Origin: Fidelibacterota bacterium
Lineage (GTDB): Bacteria; Fidelibacterota; Marinisomatia; Marinisomatales; UBA1611
Length of the DNA: 6,395 nt
NCBI GenBank assembly: GCA_015658495.1
Contig: DQOT01000088.1
Span: 1 to 6,395 of the forward strand
Reading direction: 5' to 3'
The notes beneath the pieces were generated by a model that searched no databases, was not told where the DNA came from, and saw only the letters and a program-made list of their open reading frames with translations. Every line of letters starts with the position of its first letter. Position 1 is the stretch's first letter. Of the stretch, positions 5,395 through 6,395 are shown one piece after another. The translations under genes and the position numbers were made by a program.

Positions 5395-6395
5395 GTTTGG
5401 GATATTCATTAACAGCTTCCGACCAACTTTTTAATGCGACTAATCTATTTTCAGAATCAGTGGGAATTGTAATCGGTCGATTGCGACCATCCAAAATCAA
5501 TCCAACCACACCGCCATAAACGGTCGTTTCGATAGGTTCGCCCTTTCCTGCGCCAATATCCATTTTATTTGAAGGCGTTAATACTGCTTTGATGGGTTCA
5601 TAGGGAGCATCGATTCGGAAGAGCTCATCTTTTTTCAATTCATGACGAATTTTATTTCCGTCCGGCATAGAGAATTCTGCAGTAAGAACAATGGCGCCCG
5701 CTTTTGCTTTTCCAACGGGTGTAATACAAGTGCCAAGGCGAATTAAACAATCTTTATGAAATACTTCAAGGGCAGCGATCCGTGCTTCTTCGGATAAATC
5801 TTCCTTTTCTATATTGGCCAGAACGCCCAATTGCGGCATCATAAATATGGAATCAACGGCGAGTTGTGTAATACCTTCGGGATTGAAGGAATCAATAAGC
5901 ATTCTTGCACACTGAGCTCGGCGCGGTGCATGGCTTAATACACCTCCGGAACCTACGAGAAGATCCAAGTCCATCATATTCACAAGAGATTCACCGGAAC
6001 TGGATTGATCAAAAGCATCAGAAATGGTTCTTTCTTTCTGTATTCCTTTTAAACTGGTGGCAAATTCCTTGTGCTGTATGAATGAGAGTCTTAATGCTTC
6101 TCGGGCAATGGCTTGCTCAATAATTAATTCTTCCAGGGATTGGGGAACCGTTGTGGGTCGAATCATTTTATTTCCGATCCGGTTTGTCAATTCTTTTCGG
6201 TCAATATCAAAAGGAACCCAGCGAAGAACATTATCCAACCCGGATTCTACTAATACATTACAGATGGAATAACTCATACCAAGATTAGCACTCACTGTCC
6301 GATTGAACTTGCCCTGAAAAACAGAAAAAATATCTGTTGTTGCACCGTCAATATCAACACCCACAACCGTGATATTTTCTTTTTCTGCAATCATT
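5387..6395 (-). CDS. GlmL/MutL-family protein, C-terminal part (5' end outside the window)
   Basis: The visible 335 residues match the second half of the GlmL/MutL family (glutamate mutase accessory type, ASKHA fold). Near the edge, VVGVDIDGATTDIFSV (10-25) is the internal phosphate-binding segment, which in full-length members lies some 240 or more residues in, after an N-terminal 'GSTxTK'-type motif. RTVSANLGMSYS (32-43) and LLVGSGGVLSHAPR (145-158), a probable adenosine-contacting loop, follow in family order. So the ATG at 6394 is almost certainly internal and the frame continues past the window. A C-terminal extension of about 115 residues (GTCITPVGKAKAGAIVL, DIGAGKGEP, YGGVVGLILDGRNRPI) looks like an added beta domain. 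The family is thought to act as an ATP-dependent chaperone/reactivase for B12 mutases, but no mutase subunit is visible here, and the real partner may be the membrane complex encoded downstream. Oddity: DIDGATTD where DxGGATTD is usual. Confidence 0.88.
   Translation of the reverse strand, partial: MIAEKENITVVGVDIDGATTDIFSVFQGKFNRTVSANLGMSYSICNVLVESGLDNVLRWVPFDIDRKELTNRIGNKMIRPTTVPQSLEELIIEQAIAREALRLSFIQHKEFATSLKGIQKERTISDAFDQSSSGESLVNMMDLDLLVGSGGVLSHAPRRAQCARMLIDSFNPEGITQLAVDSIFMMPQLGVLANIEKEDLSEEARIAALEVFHKDCLIRLGTCITPVGKAKAGAIVLTAEFSMPDGNKIRHELKKDELFRIDAPYEPIKAVLTPSNKMDIGAGKGEPIETTVYGGVVGLILDGRNRPITIPTDSENRLVALKSWSEAVNEYPKQD

Noticed and set aside
6024..6272. 82-codon plus-strand frame opposite the GlmL-like gene
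   Set aside because: It is antisense to a gene with clear family motifs and has no supporting features of its own.

Overview
The window is AT-leaning bacterial DNA. Every convincing gene lies on the minus strand, so the region reads from right to left. There are no rRNA, tRNA, CRISPR or transposase genes to anchor taxonomy. The compact operon, weak or absent Shine-Dalgarno at one gene, and dispersed palindromic repeats of the 'CATTGCGAGG...CCTCGCAATG' type suggest an uncultivated, probably marine or environmental bacterium. A relative of Marinimicrobia or the FCB group is a tentative guess.

Right to left, the main block (6395 to 318) looks like one operon of seven genes: (1) the C-terminal part of a GlmL/MutL-family ASKHA protein, cut by the window edge; (2) a 375-aa soluble protein with barrel-sandwich (lipoyl-like) segments and a KOW-like C-terminus; (3) a 114-aa protein of unknown function; (4) a membrane-anchored protein with a large soluble domain, resembling DUF6754; (5) a polytopic membrane protein; (6) a protein with a large domain between two membrane helices; (7) a second polytopic membrane protein. 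Genes 3 to 7 overlap or lie within about 11 bp of each other, and several Shine-Dalgarno sequences contain the upstream stop codon, which points to coupled translation. Spacers of 178 and 43 bp around gene 2 carry GGATTAAG/GGATTAGG-type repeats.

Downstream of gene 7 is a 117-bp nested palindromic repeat (194-310), then a strong intrinsic terminator (152-173). Beyond it, a new gene on the same strand starts at 90 with a signal peptide and runs off the left edge.

The most interesting reading is that genes 1 to 7 encode an uncharacterised envelope-associated complex: a cytoplasmic ASKHA ATPase-like protein and a barrel-sandwich/KOW protein, two polytopic membrane proteins, and two anchored proteins with soluble domains. 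None of the last six has a function I can name. The GlmL homologue appears here without the glutamate mutase subunits that give the family its name, at least within this window.
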